From Lachnospiraceae bacterium (GTDB taxonomy: Bacteria > Bacillota_A > Clostridia > Lachnospirales > Lachnospiraceae): 50,252 bases of DNA. This document shows, in pieces, positions 41,241-50,252 of this stretch. The stretch is from the NCBI GenBank assembly GCA_028694115.1, contig JAQUUB010000026.1, positions 1 to 50,252 on the forward strand, in the 5' to 3' direction. Under the pieces are notes generated by a model. It was not told where the DNA came from. It worked only from the letters and a program-made list of their open reading frames with translations, and made no database searches. Each line of letters starts with the position of its first letter. Position 1 is the stretch's first letter. A program made the translations under genes and the position numbers.

Positions 41241-42944
41241 ATGAAAAGAACAAGTAGTATTATGGTCAAAATATTTGGTGGGTTTATTGGGATTACGTTA
41301 ATTGCAACGGTATTATTAATATTTACATTGCTAAAAATTCATGAAATGGCAATTACGTCAAGTGATATAAATGAAACATATCTTCCATTGTATCAGGATA
41401 CTAATATGGTGATTAAAAATTCTGTAAAGGAAGTGGCAGCTCTTCGTGGATATGTGTTAACCGAAGACGAGTCTTTTGTTGAGCAGTTTACACAACTTAC
41501 TGATGAGACAGATAAAATCTATGAGAATCTTTTGAGCAGTTCTACAACGGAAGAAGGAAGAAAACTTACAGAAGAGGTGAAAGGACTTGAAGATGCCTAT
41601 GTACTGATCGCAACAGATAACCTGATACCTGCTGTAAAGGCGGGAAATAAAGATGAAGCACTTGATATTATGAAGAATCAGATGGTACCAGCGGCTGCGG
41701 CGCTTCAGGTGAAAATGGCAGAATATCAAGAACGTCGATATCAGCAGATGTCAGGAAAACTTGACTCTTCATCAAATACGGCTAAAATGACTGAGAGAAT
41801 GATTATTATAGCTGCTATTGTATTTTTTGTGATAGCAATCATGATGAGTCTACTGATATCAAGAATGATTATTAAGCCTATTAAAATAATGCAGAAAGGG
41901 TTACAGGATGCTGAAAGAAATAACGATTTAACATGTCAAATTCATGTTAAGAGCAATGATGAAATCGGAGCCATGGCAGATGCATTAAATAACTTTATTG
42001 AAAAGATAAGAAACTCTTTTCATGGTGTATCAGACAGTGCAACATTAGTGGATGATTCCGTAAATTCCGTAAATGAAAATATAAATCGCTTAAATGGATA
42101 CATTGAAGATATCTCAGCAACAACGGAAGAATTGTCAGCAGGAATGGAGGAAACATCGGCATCAACAGAAGAAGTAACTGCGACAGTTGAAGAAATTAAT
42201 ATAGCAGTGCAAAATGTTTCCCAGAAAGCGCAGGATGGTGCAGTTACTGTAGATGAAATTAATAAGCGTGCAGTAGCACTTAGAGGTGATTTTGAAAAGT
42301 CACAGAAGGATGCCCATAACGTCCGTCTTCAGGTACAGGAAAAATTAGAAAAATCTTTAGAAGAATCAAAGGCAGTAGATAAAATAAATGAATTGGCAAA
42401 TGGAATTCTCAATATTGCAAGTCAGACAAATCTTTTAGCACTTAATGCATCCATTGAGGCGGCAAGAGCTGGAGATGCTGGTAGAGGATTTGCTGTTGTT
42501 GCAGGGGAAATTGGTAAACTTGCAGAGGAATCTACAAGAACCGTAAACCAAATACAACAAATTAATCAACAGGTATTTAATGCTGTAGCCAATTTATCTG
42601 AAAACGCGAAAGAGCTAATGCAGTTTGTTTCGGTAAATGTTGCAAATGATTATAAAAAGATGTTATTAGCTACCAATGACTATACCAACGATGCGAATAA
42701 GGTAGATGATATTGTTACGGAATTGAGCTCCACATCACAGGAATTATTGGCATCTGTTGAAAATATTACATCAGCAATTACTGGAGTTGCAACCGCGACA
42801 AATGAAGGCGCAGAGGGAATTACCAATATTGCAGGAAGAGCTAGTGAGTCCGCGTTAGAGTCAAACAAAACAGTTGCTGATACAGGAAAAGTTAAAGAGG
42901 CAGTTCATTCACTTGTAACAGCTGTAAGGATTTTCAAGATTTAA
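41241..42944 (+). CDS. methyl-accepting chemotaxis protein
   Basis: A 567-residue chemoreceptor. Membrane helix 1 is at about 5-30, an extracellular four-helix-bundle sensor at 35-185 ([20 protein letters not shown]), helix 2 at 187-213, HAMP at 214-266 and the long cytoplasmic coiled coil to the end. The kinase-binding tip is intact: [20 protein letters not shown] then [18 protein letters not shown]. It should report to CheW/CheA, which are not in the window. Its ligand is unknown. AGGAGG precedes the ATG, and a terminator follows. Confidence 0.95.
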   Translation: MKRTSSIMVKIFGGFIGITLIATVLLIFTLLKIHEMAITSSDINETYLPLYQDTNMVIKNSVKEVAALRGYVLTEDESFVEQFTQLTDETDKIYENLLSSSTTEEGRKLTEEVKGLEDAYVLIATDNLIPAVKAGNKDEALDIMKNQMVPAAAALQVKMAEYQERRYQQMSGKLDSSSNTAKMTERMIIIAAIVFFVIAIMMSLLISRMIIKPIKIMQKGLQDAERNNDLTCQIHVKSNDEIGAMADALNNFIEKIRNSFHGVSDSATLVDDSVNSVNENINRLNGYIEDISATTEELSAGMEETSASTEEVTATVEEINIAVQNVSQKAQDGAVTVDEINKRAVALRGDFEKSQKDAHNVRLQVQEKLEKSLEESKAVDKINELANGILNIASQTNLLALNASIEAARAGDAGRGFAVVAGEIGKLAEESTRTVNQIQQINQQVFNAVANLSENAKELMQFVSVNVANDYKKMLLATNDYTNDANKVDDIVTELSSTSQELLASVENITSAITGVATATNEGAEGITNIAGRASESALESNKTVADTGKVKEAVHSLVTAVRIFKI

Positions 42945-42956
42945 ATTAAAGAAACA

Positions 42957-42984
42957 GGGACACTCAGAATGGGTGTCTCTTTTC
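42957..42984 (+). terminator. terminator after the chemoreceptor gene
   Basis: GGGACACTCA (42957-42966) pairs with TGGGTGTCTC (42970-42979) with two wobble pairs, followed by TTTT. Confidence 0.85.
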
Positions 42985-43150
42985 GTGCAGAGACTATTAA
43001 TCTATTAAGTGAAGATTCTACTATATTACCAAAATTATAAAAAACACAAAAGTTTAATTTCAAAACTGCAAAAATAGTGTATAATATAGAGAAAATAGTC
43101 GATTTCTGGATGATACAGTATAGTAGATGATACTGAGAGCGGAGGTAATT

Positions 43151-44953
43151 ATGATTAAATTATGGGATATAATAATGAAGAACCTCAATAGAAAAAATAA
43201 TAACAATACTTTTAAAAATGAAGATATTAAAATCTGCACTATTTACTTGATGATTGGTTTGTTCTGGATTTATTTCTCTGATCGGATGACCTACTTCTTA
43301 TTTCGTAGTGATCAGATGCGTCTGCTAGTCAGTACATATAAAGGATTCTTTTATGTGTTTACTACCACTGCAATACTGTATGCATTGATATATAATCTGC
43401 TGAAAAAGGTAAACGCAGCAGAAATGAAGCTGAATGAAACCAATGATGAGCTAAGTGCAGCAAATGAAGAGCTTCAGGCATATATTGAAGAAATGCAGGC
43501 ATCAGAGGAAGAACTCAGATATCAATATGATCAGATTGTTGAATATGATAAAAATCTGAGTGCAAGTGAAGAAAAATATAAAGGATTAATCGCCCAAATG
43601 CAGCTTGGAATGGCACTTTATGAAGGTATTCAGTCGGAGGATATTACAAATTATAAGCTAACGGATGCAAATAATTATCATGAAGTTTTATTTGGCTATA
43701 AGAATTCAGATATATTGGGCAAATATTTTTATCAGATTCATAATAATTTTGATATTACAAATCTGGAAAAGTTAAATCATACTCTTAAAACAGGGGAACC
43801 AACCCGCTATGAAAGATATCAGACAAATACGGATAAATATTATGAAATCATAGCATTCAGACCAAAGATTAACCAGCTTGCAGTTATTATTAATGATATA
43901 ACAAAAAGAAAATTGGCAGAAAATGAACTGCATTTCTTAAGTTATCATGATCAACTAACGGGTCTATACAACCGAAGATTTTTTGAACAGGAATTAATAC
44001 GTCTTGATCAAGAGCAGTATTATCCGCTGACCATTACCATGGTGGATATCAATGGATTAAAACTTATTAATGATTCCTTTGGACATGCTACAGGAGACGA
44101 ATATATTATAAAGGTAGCCAAAGTATTATCAGAAGGTGCTAGAACAAATGATGTTGCCTGCAGATTATCAGGCGATGAATTTATAATACTGTCACCAAAT
44201 ACACGCGTTGAAGAAGTAAATAAAATGGTAGATAAAATAAAGGAATTGGCTGCAAACGAGACAGTAAATTCTGTAACTGTCTCTATGTCCTTTGGTTTCT
44301 GTTCTAAGGAAAAAATAGAAGAATCTATGATAGAAGTTCTAAAGAAAGCAGAAGACTACATGTACAAGAAGAAATTGTTTGAGAGTCCAAGCATGAGAGG
44401 TAAGACAATTCACACCATTATTACCACACTACATGAGAAAAATCCAAGAGAAGAGCAACATTCTCAACGAGTATCCCAGCTGTGTGAAAAAATGGGCATT
44501 GAGTTAGGAATGCAGGAGGATGAAATCAGGGAACTTAAATCGGTAGGGTTATTGCACGATATTGGAAAAGTTGCAGTGGATGAAGGCATTTTAAATAAAA
44601 ATGGGAAACTGACAGACCAAGAAATGGATGAAATAAGAAAACATCCTGAAATCGGTTATCGTATATTAAGTACTGTAAATGAAATGTCAGAAATGGCAGA
44701 ATATGTGCTGGCACATCATGAAAGATGGGATGGATTTGGGTATCCAAAAGGATTAAAGGGAGAAGAAATTCCAAAACAATCTTTAATTATTGCAATAGCA
44801 GATTCTTATGATGCCATGATTAGTGAGAGAAGCTATCGGAAAGCACTATCGAAAGAGTATGCAATCAGTGAATTAAAAAAATGTGCTGGTACGCAGTTTA
44901 ATGCGGAATATGTGGGGGTGTTCGTGGAAAAGGTGATAAACACAATTTCCTAA
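43151..44953 (+). CDS. membrane PAS-GGDEF-HD-GYP protein (c-di-GMP metabolism)
   Basis: About 600 residues from the ATG at 43151, which has GGAGG five bases upstream; the frame is open to 43127. Two N-terminal membrane helices (about 30-50 and 62-85) are followed by a coiled coil (ELSAANEELQAYIEEMQASE), a PAS-like domain (about 125-250), a GGDEF domain and an HD-GYP domain. The GGDEF signature is SGDEF (RLSGDEFII), a tolerated variant. HD-GYP has HDIGKVAV and HHERWDGFGYPKGL, complete for metal binding. The protein could both make and hydrolyse c-di-GMP; which activity dominates is not predictable. Confidence 0.93.
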   Translation: MIKLWDIIMKNLNRKNNNNTFKNEDIKICTIYLMIGLFWIYFSDRMTYFLFRSDQMRLLVSTYKGFFYVFTTTAILYALIYNLLKKVNAAEMKLNETNDELSAANEELQAYIEEMQASEEELRYQYDQIVEYDKNLSASEEKYKGLIAQMQLGMALYEGIQSEDITNYKLTDANNYHEVLFGYKNSDILGKYFYQIHNNFDITNLEKLNHTLKTGEPTRYERYQTNTDKYYEIIAFRPKINQLAVIINDITKRKLAENELHFLSYHDQLTGLYNRRFFEQELIRLDQEQYYPLTITMVDINGLKLINDSFGHATGDEYIIKVAKVLSEGARTNDVACRLSGDEFIILSPNTRVEEVNKMVDKIKELAANETVNSVTVSMSFGFCSKEKIEESMIEVLKKAEDYMYKKKLFESPSMRGKTIHTIITTLHEKNPREEQHSQRVSQLCEKMGIELGMQEDEIRELKSVGLLHDIGKVAVDEGILNKNGKLTDQEMDEIRKHPEIGYRILSTVNEMSEMAEYVLAHHERWDGFGYPKGLKGEEIPKQSLIIAIADSYDAMISERSYRKALSKEYAISELKKCAGTQFNAEYVGVFVEKVINTIS

Positions 44954-45011
44954 TTTGGAAGATTTCCTGAAGTATCTATCCCAATGAAAAATATTATTGG
45001 CACAAAAAGAG

Positions 45012-45040
45012 CGCAAATCCATAATTGGATTTGCGTTTTT
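45012..45040 (+). terminator. terminator after the GGDEF/HD-GYP gene
   Basis: CGCAAATCCA (45012-45021) and TGGATTTGCG (45026-45035) form a perfect 10-bp stem with TAAT loop and five T after it. Confidence 0.93.
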
Positions 45041-45063
45041 CAATGAATATATAATTTTAAAAA

Positions 45064-45079
45064 TGTTGTAATTACAACA
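45064..45079. promoter_or_regulatory. perfect palindrome upstream of the nitrosative stress cluster
   Basis: TGTTGTAATTACAACA is a 16-bp perfect dyad 74 bases before the first gene of the cluster. It resembles the general shape of CRP/FNR-family (HcpR-like) or NO-responsive operators, but it does not exactly match a consensus I can state with confidence. It could overlap the -35 region. Confidence 0.6.
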
Positions 45080-45152
45080 GAAATGTTTATAAAAGTATCA
45101 TACAATTTGTTTATGGTAAAAACAACGCATGAAGAAAGGTAAGGAAATAATT

Positions 45153-45335
45153 ATGATAACAAAGGAAATGATATTAGGGGAAATATTAAGAGTAAAACCA
45201 GAAGCAGCTCAAATTTTAATGGGATGTGGGATGCACTGTCTCGGTTGCCCATCTTCACAAATGGAGTCACTTGAAGATGCCTGCATGGTACATGGACTAC
45301 AGATAGAAGATTTGTTAGCAAAATTGAACCAGTAG
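45153..45335 (+). CDS. DUF1858 protein with CxxC pair
   Basis: A 60-residue DUF1858 (hybrid-cluster-associated) domain: [20 protein letters not shown] is the typical start, followed by the redox-type cysteines in [12 protein letters not shown]. The family is frequently encoded beside hybrid cluster protein, as here. The start at 45153 was taken because AAGGA lies upstream and the family begins there; an upstream in-frame ATG at 45129 has no ribosome site. It may be a small redox or cluster partner of Hcp. Confidence 0.9.
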   Translation: MITKEMILGEILRVKPEAAQILMGCGMHCLGCPSSQMESLEDACMVHGLQIEDLLAKLNQ

Positions 45336-45345
45336 GAGGAACGAT

Positions 45346-46503
45346 ATGAGTGCATTTTTAGGACCTATTCATACATGGCTGTATAAGAAAATAAAGTTTC
45401 AGGATGAACTTACAAAAAAAATAATGAATATGGTATCACAAAAAGGTTATGAAGAAGAATTATTTTCCAGAGTGGACAATCGATATGGAACCTTAGAAGA
45501 GGGTGAACTAGCGGATATTATTGATGAAAGTAATATTCATGGATGGTTACAGGAAAGAATCGCGGTTGTTGAAAATCGTCTGGCATTTCTTGTGACAGTC
45601 CTTACCGATGGGCATCAAGAAAGAATTATGGATATCAATGACGCTGTTTATGAATTTGGTAAGAATCATGCAATATCTAGTGGGCTCTCCGTAAAGGAAG
45701 CGTATGATTATTTGGATAATTTATTACTCAATGGAATGCCATGCGACAGAGTAAATGATGTTATTAATGAAGATAATAACAGTATCACATGGAATCAGAC
45801 AGTAGATCTTCACGAACCCTACTGGAAAATAATAAATGGCAATGTAGAATATTATTATGCAATTAGGGAAAGTCTGATAATAGGAATGATGGAGAATAGT
45901 AAAATCGTATTTAATCAAACTGGTAATCAGACATTCGAATTAAGAAAAGAGGTATCAATGTACAGCATAGAATTGTTAATGAAAGAGCACGAAAATATAA
46001 TTGATTTTACAGAATATATGAAATCTATCTGTTGTGATATTCTTGAGGGAAAACCCGTGGATACAATATTACTTCGAGAATGTATTGATTTTGCAAGAAA
46101 TTATGCTGATAAACATCATCATGGTAAGGAAGAAAAAATACTTTTCAGGGTTATGCTTGAAAAACTGGGTACAGTAGCAGAAAAACTAGTTCGGAATGGT
46201 ATGCTTGTAGAGCATGATCTTGGCAGATACCATATGGGTGAATTAGATAAGGCTTTGGGACGTTTTGATGAAAATGAAACAACAGCAAATAAACTTGATA
46301 TTGTGTCTAATGCTTCTGGTTATGCAGATTTGTTAAAAAGACACATTGAAAAAGAAGATACAGCATGTTACACATTCGCACTTAGAATGCTAAATGATGA
46401 AGATAAAAAGCAGATCGACGAAGAAACGATTCAATTTGAGGATGAAGCAAACAAAAGCGGAGTACAGGAAAAATATGTTTCATGGTTAAGGAGCAAATGT
46501 TGA
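45346..46503 (+). CDS. hemerythrin-domain protein with extra N-terminal domain
   Basis: A 385-residue protein. The C-terminal half (about 200-345) is a hemerythrin-type four-helix bundle: LMKEHENIIDF, YADKHHHGKEEKILF, MLVEHDLGRYHM and LLKRHIEKEDTACY supply the His/Glu ligands of a di-iron site. The N-terminal 195 residues start FLGPIHTWLYKKIKFQDELT and form a helical domain that I do not recognise by name. It starts 11 bases after the DUF1858 gene with AGGAGG. Related proteins sense or remove O2 and NO. The neighbour Hcp supports a nitrosative or oxidative stress role. Confidence 0.85.
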   Translation: MSAFLGPIHTWLYKKIKFQDELTKKIMNMVSQKGYEEELFSRVDNRYGTLEEGELADIIDESNIHGWLQERIAVVENRLAFLVTVLTDGHQERIMDINDAVYEFGKNHAISSGLSVKEAYDYLDNLLLNGMPCDRVNDVINEDNNSITWNQTVDLHEPYWKIINGNVEYYYAIRESLIIGMMENSKIVFNQTGNQTFELRKEVSMYSIELLMKEHENIIDFTEYMKSICCDILEGKPVDTILLRECIDFARNYADKHHHGKEEKILFRVMLEKLGTVAEKLVRNGMLVEHDLGRYHMGELDKALGRFDENETTANKLDIVSNASGYADLLKRHIEKEDTACYTFALRMLNDEDKKQIDEETIQFEDEANKSGVQEKYVSWLRSKC

Positions 46504-46622
46504 TAGAATTTCTGGAAGACAAAAATGCCCTAAAATGGTCCTAAAATATAGTTTTTATTTACAAAATATGGTATGCTAAAAATGATAAATAATAGGATAC
46601 AACAAAGATAAGGAGGATCATT

Positions 46623-48251
46623 ATGAGCATGTTTTGTTATCAATGTCAGGAAACCGCAAAAAATACAGGATGTACTGTAAAAGGTATGTGTGGTAAGAAC
46701 GAAGAGGTTGCGAAATTACAGGATCTTTTAATCTACGTCTGTAAAGGAATTGCAGAAGTTGTAACGAAAGAAGATTTAGAAGTTAACTCTCTTTTAGAAG
46801 TGAATCATGAGGTGTTAAATAGCCTTTTTATCACAATTACAAATGCTAATTTTGATGAAGACGCAATTGAAAAACAAATACATAAAATGATTGGATTCAG
46901 GGACAAGCTGAAAGAAAAGTCATCCTGTCTTGAATTAAATGATGCAACGACCTTCACAATTACTGATAGAAATTCTATGTTGGAAAAATCATCAAATATT
47001 GGTGTACTGGCAACAGAAGATGAGGATATCCGCTCATTACGGGAACTTATTACTTATGGTTTAAAAGGAATGGCTGCGTATACGCACCACGCCTTGAATG
47101 CTGGAAAAGAAAATATAGAAATCTATAGGTTTGTGTACGAGGCACTTGCAGCCCTATTAGATGATTCCTTATCGGTCGATGATTTAATCTCACTCACACT
47201 TAAAACAGGTCAGTTTGGAGTTTCAGCCATGGCTTTACTTGATGAAGCCAATACATCAAAATATGGAAATCAAGAAATAACAAGCGTCAATATTGGAGTA
47301 AGAAAAAATCCTGCAATCTTAATTTCTGGACATGATCTTACGGATTTAGAACAATTACTTGAGCAGACAAAAGGTACTGGTGTAGATGTATATACCCATA
47401 GTGAGATGCTTCCTGCTCATTATTATCCATTTTTTAAGAAATATGATAACTTTGCAGGAAACTATGGTGGTTCATGGTGGCGTCAGGTAGATGAATTTGG
47501 ACCATTTAATGGACCAATTCTTTTTACTACAAACTGCTTAGTACCTCCTAGAAGCGCAGAAATTCGAAATCGTATATTTACTACAGGTGCATCAGGATTT
47601 CCCGATTGTGTACACATTGAAGCTGACAGTAATGGCAGAAAGGACTTTAATGCTATTATCGAAATGGCAAAAACGCTCCCTTCTCCAACGGAAATCGAGA
47701 CAGGTACGATTGTTGGTGGTTTTGCTCATGAACAGGTATTTGCATTGGCGGATAAAGTAGTGGATGCAGTGAAATCGGGTGCAATTAGAAAATTCTTTGT
47801 TATGGCTGGTTGTGATGGAAGAATGAAATCAAGAGAATATTATACAGAATTTGCAGAGAAACTTCCGAAGGATACTGTAATTTTGACCGCAGGATGTGCG
47901 AAATATAGATATAATAAGCTTGTGCTTGGAGATATTGGTGGCATTCCGAGGGTTTTGGATGCGGGTCAGTGCAATGATTCCTATTCATTGGCAGTGATAG
48001 CCCTAAAGCTTAAGGAAATTTTTGGTGTGGATGATGTAAATCAGTTACCAATTGCATATAATATTGCTTGGTATGAACAAAAAGCAGTGATTGTACTTCT
48101 TGCTCTTCTTTATCTAGGAGTTAAAAATATTCATTTAGGACCAACACTTCCAGGATTTTTATCACCAAATGTTGCTAAGGTATTAGTAGAAAACTTTGGC
48201 ATAGCTGGAATTGGAACTGTAGAGGAAGATATTCAGTTATTTATGTCGTAA
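46623..48251 (+). CDS. hcp: hybrid cluster protein (hydroxylamine reductase)
   Basis: A 542-residue Hcp. The N-terminal cysteines are C5, C8, C17 and C23 (C-x2-C-x8-C-x5-C), the class I spacing of strict anaerobes that holds a 4Fe-4S cluster. The hybrid Fe-S-O cluster ligands are expected from [22 protein letters not shown] and [11 protein letters not shown] segments, all present. Hcp is known to reduce hydroxylamine and, in E. coli, to reduce NO. No Hcr reductase gene is adjacent. AGGAGG precedes the ATG. It lies in a cluster with DUF1858 and hemerythrin genes. Confidence 0.97.
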   Translation: MSMFCYQCQETAKNTGCTVKGMCGKNEEVAKLQDLLIYVCKGIAEVVTKEDLEVNSLLEVNHEVLNSLFITITNANFDEDAIEKQIHKMIGFRDKLKEKSSCLELNDATTFTITDRNSMLEKSSNIGVLATEDEDIRSLRELITYGLKGMAAYTHHALNAGKENIEIYRFVYEALAALLDDSLSVDDLISLTLKTGQFGVSAMALLDEANTSKYGNQEITSVNIGVRKNPAILISGHDLTDLEQLLEQTKGTGVDVYTHSEMLPAHYYPFFKKYDNFAGNYGGSWWRQVDEFGPFNGPILFTTNCLVPPRSAEIRNRIFTTGASGFPDCVHIEADSNGRKDFNAIIEMAKTLPSPTEIETGTIVGGFAHEQVFALADKVVDAVKSGAIRKFFVMAGCDGRMKSREYYTEFAEKLPKDTVILTAGCAKYRYNKLVLGDIGGIPRVLDAGQCNDSYSLAVIALKLKEIFGVDDVNQLPIAYNIAWYEQKAVIVLLALLYLGVKNIHLGPTLPGFLSPNVAKVLVENFGIAGIGTVEEDIQLFMS

Positions 48252-48264
48252 ATGGGAGGTATTA

Positions 48265-48507
48265 ATGAATAAAAAAATCAACTTAAATAACACGGTATAT
48301 GAGCTTTGCAAAGAATATCCTGAAATTGCAGATATATTAAGTGGTTTAGGATTTCATGATATTCTGAAACCAGGTATGCTTCAGACGGCGGGTCACTTTA
48401 TGACGATACCGAAAGGAGCCGCCATGAAAAAAATTAATCTCGAAGAAATTAAAGAGACTTTGACAGAGCAGGGTTTTCAAATAGTAGAGGAGGATTCTAT
48501 TAGATGA
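48265..48507 (+). CDS. DUF1858 protein lacking cysteine pair
   Basis: An 80-residue DUF1858 domain (NTVYELCKEYPEIADILSGL, then FHDILKPGMLQTAG). In contrast to the copy at 45153 it lacks the CxxC, so it is unlikely to act by disulfide chemistry. In many genomes this form precedes, or is fused to, the DUF438 protein, as here. It starts 14 bases after hcp with GGGAGG and overlaps the DUF438 gene (ATGA). It may be the N-terminal part of a two-subunit sensor. Confidence 0.88.
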   Translation: MNKKINLNNTVYELCKEYPEIADILSGLGFHDILKPGMLQTAGHFMTIPKGAAMKKINLEEIKETLTEQGFQIVEEDSIR

Positions 48508-49712
48508 GTGAGTATATAAATAACAGAGAATTGCGAAAAAATACGATAAAAGATATTATTAAACAACTTCATGAAGGAAAAACCATAGACGAAGTGAAAA
48601 CTCAATTTGAAAAAGTCTTTGAAGGTGTTACAGCCACAGAAATATCAGAGGCGGAGGGGGCGCTTATAGCAGAAGGATTGCCTGTTGAAGAAGTACAAAA
48701 ATTATGTGATGTTCATGCATCTGTTTTCAAGGGTTCCATAGAGGAAATTCATCAGCCAGAAGACCCTTCCCTTATACCAGGACATCCGGTTCATATTCTT
48801 AAACTAGAAAACAGAGAAATTGAAAAAATCATCAAAAAAATTCGTAACTATATACCAGAAATAAGTATTCCATCAGGGATTCAAGGTATCCGGGAAGGAA
48901 TCGACAAACTTATAAAAGTTGGTGTTCATTATAAGCGAAAGGAAAATTTGCTATTTCCGTATATGGAGAAATATGGTATTACTGCACCACCAAAAGTAAT
49001 GTGGGGTGTTGATGATGAAATTCGAGCTGCTATAAAAGACATGAAAGAAGTATTAAGTTTAGAAACAAGTGATTTTGAAAAAATCGTTACAAAGCTTTTA
49101 GAAGTACTTGAAAAAATTGAAGAGATGATATTTAAAGAAGAAAATATTATGATACCTATGCTCACAGAAGTTATGACACAGGATGAGTGGAAACTAGTAT
49201 CAGAAGAAAGCTCTGAAATTGGCTTTATAATCTCTGATATTCCACATTGGAAACCGATTGAAAATAATAATATTCCTACAGAAAATAACAGTAAAAAAGA
49301 AGCAGATCAGGGTCTTATTCAATTGCCTTCAGGAGTTTTTAAACTAGAAGAATTAATCGGTATGCTTAATACACTTCCGATGGATATCACCTTTGTGAAT
49401 AAAGATGATGAAGTAAAATACTTTTCAGAAGGAAAGGAACGGGCATTCCCTAGAACCAGGGCCATTATTGGAAGGAATGTATCCAATTGTCATCCACCAG
49501 CAAGTGTTCATGTCGTTGAAAAATTAGTGGAGGACTTTAAAGCAGGAATCAAAGATCAGGAAGATTTTTGGATTAAGGCTGGAGAAAAGTATATTTTAAT
49601 CCGCTATTATGCTGTTAGAAATGAAAGAAAAGAATATTTAGGGGTATTAGAGGTAACACAGGATATAAAACCAATTCAGGAAATAACAGGTGAAAAAAGA
49701 TTATTATCGTAA
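48504..49712 (+). CDS. DUF438-hemerythrin-PAS protein
   Basis: A 402-residue protein with three regions. DUF438 covers about 5-90 (LRKNTIKDIIKQLHEGKTID). A hemerythrin-like helical domain spans about 90-235, with His in GHPVHILKLEN, VHYKRKENLLFPYMEK and FKEENIMIPMLTE. A PAS domain covers about 280-395 (MDITFVNKDDEVKYFSEG, NCHPPASVHVVEKLV). Proteins of this plan are thought to sense or handle O2/NO through non-haem iron, with the PAS domain perhaps binding haem; ligand binding is inferred. It is coupled to the DUF1858 gene and ends the cluster before a strong terminator. Confidence 0.92.
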   Translation: MSEYINNRELRKNTIKDIIKQLHEGKTIDEVKTQFEKVFEGVTATEISEAEGALIAEGLPVEEVQKLCDVHASVFKGSIEEIHQPEDPSLIPGHPVHILKLENREIEKIIKKIRNYIPEISIPSGIQGIREGIDKLIKVGVHYKRKENLLFPYMEKYGITAPPKVMWGVDDEIRAAIKDMKEVLSLETSDFEKIVTKLLEVLEKIEEMIFKEENIMIPMLTEVMTQDEWKLVSEESSEIGFIISDIPHWKPIENNNIPTENNSKKEADQGLIQLPSGVFKLEELIGMLNTLPMDITFVNKDDEVKYFSEGKERAFPRTRAIIGRNVSNCHPPASVHVVEKLVEDFKAGIKDQEDFWIKAGEKYILIRYYAVRNERKEYLGVLEVTQDIKPIQEITGEKRLLS

Positions 49713-49720
49713 TAGGAAGG

Positions 49721-49746
49721 ACCCCGCTTTAGGAAGCGGGGTTTTA
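49721..49746 (+). terminator. terminator of the stress cluster
   Basis: ACCCCGCTT (49721-49729) and AAGCGGGGT (49734-49742) with TAGG loop, followed by TTTAC. Confidence 0.9.
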
Positions 49747-49763
49747 CTTTACTATAAAAACGA

Positions 49764-49791
49764 TTGACATTCAATATAATAATAGTAATAT
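49764..49791 (+). promoter_or_regulatory. possible promoter of the XRE-cupin gene
   Basis: TTGACA (49764-49769) is a consensus -35; the best -10 at the right distance is only TAATAT, within a very AT-rich stretch. Confidence 0.4.
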
Positions 49792-49817
49792 ATTAATATA
49801 ACGAACACGGAGGGGTT

Positions 49818-50252
49818 ATGGAAAAAATTAATAAAGTAGTTGCTTATAATGTTAAAAATTTACGTGAAAAATATGCATATTCATTTGAAAAAATGGCTGA
49901 GGTTACAGGTATAAGTAAGGCAATGTTATGCCAAATTGAAAAAGCTGAAACAAACCCATCCATTAACACATTATATAAAATTTCTAATTCACTTAAAGTA
50001 TCTCTTTCATCATTAATTTCTGTGAATAGTCAAGATGTTATTTTATCGAAATATCAAAATGCAACAGTGGTAAGCGATGAAAGTAAAAAAATGCACTTAC
50101 ATATTATGTTTCCATATAACGAGGAGCAGCGAATTGAAATTTTTTATGGAGAAATTGAGCAAAATGGTGTAATTGTATCAGAACCACATCCTTTAGGGAC
50201 TAGAGAGAATTTAACTGTTTTTTCAGGAGAACTGATCATCAAAATTAAAGAT
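49818..50252 (+). CDS. XRE-family regulator with C-terminal cupin domain (partial)
   Basis: The frame begins at 49818 with GGAGGGG upstream and is still open at the window edge (145 codons). Residues 8-65 are a Cro/C1-type HTH (NLREKYAYSFEKMAEVTG, ISKAMLCQIEKAETNPSINT). From about residue 90 a cupin follows (EIFYGEIEQNGVIVSEPHPL, NLTVFSGELIIKIKD), the usual architecture of small ligand-responsive regulators of transport or metabolism. The end of the cupin is missing because the window stops. Its target is likely itself or the gene beyond the edge. Confidence 0.9.
   Translation, partial: MEKINKVVAYNVKNLREKYAYSFEKMAEVTGISKAMLCQIEKAETNPSINTLYKISNSLKVSLSSLISVNSQDVILSKYQNATVVSDESKKMHLHIMFPYNEEQRIEIFYGEIEQNGVIVSEPHPLGTRENLTVFSGELIIKIKD

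Noticed and set aside
45346..46503. Reading the hemerythrin gene as a fusion with a known sensor domain
   Set aside because: The N-terminal half has no motif of PAS, GAF or globin type that I can see, so no sensor class was assigned.

Overview
The window is AT-rich DNA from an anaerobic, endospore-forming Firmicute, most likely a Lachnospiraceae or Clostridia relative. This is inferred from the CotJ spore-coat genes, an anaerobe-type hybrid cluster protein, ferredoxin-domain aldo/keto reductases, strong AGGAGG ribosome binding sites and the low GC. Species cannot be fixed from the sequence alone. No rRNA, tRNA or CRISPR array was seen.

Layout. 0-2 kb: an IS30-family element with matching ends and a small second gene. 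2-7.7 kb: a DUF2975/YozG-like regulator pair, a DUF4173 membrane protein, an unusual membrane-bound TPR-trypsin protein and metA, whose Glu111 predicts homoserine O-acetyltransferase. 7.9-18.9 kb: a defence island made of an AbiE toxin-antitoxin pair with a clear autoregulatory operator, a complete type I restriction-modification operon (hsdR, hsdM, hsdS), an AAA ATPase/HNH nuclease pair resembling Septu, and a decayed second AbiEii gene at the far edge. 19-24 kb: a flavodoxin-like reductase, then on the minus strand a CcmF-like haem lyase with a seven-haem cytochrome c and a split two-gene permease.

24-28 kb: two aldo/keto reductases (the second behind a MerR-type promoter), an ECF transporter S component overlapping a uridine-kinase-like gene, and a phosphoribosyltransferase-like protein. 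28-32.3 kb, minus strand: cotJC, a fused CotJA-CotJB gene, and a P-type ATPase preceded by a yybP-ykoY (Mn2+) riboswitch with its terminator, which argues for Mn2+ export. 32.4-38.2 kb: an OmpR-type two-component system, a secreted ferritin-like DUF2202 protein, another ferredoxin-type aldo/keto reductase, a TraX-like protein and a DUF2892 protein. 38.2-41.2 kb: an internally duplicated unknown protein, a FetAB-type metal exporter, a truncated AraC-type gene, a small HTH protein and an HD-GYP remnant. 41.2-45 kb: a chemotaxis receptor and a GGDEF/HD-GYP c-di-GMP enzyme. 45-49.7 kb: a nitrosative/oxidative stress cluster (DUF1858, hemerythrin, Hcp, DUF1858, DUF438-hemerythrin-PAS). The window ends inside an XRE-cupin regulator.

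The points most worth following are the defence island with its variant ATPase/HNH pair, the TPR-trypsin protein and the leader hairpin it shares with the sensor kinase gene 28 kb away, the haem lyase/seven-haem cytochrome pair, the Mn2+ riboswitch on a calcium-type ATPase, and the CotJA-CotJB fusion.
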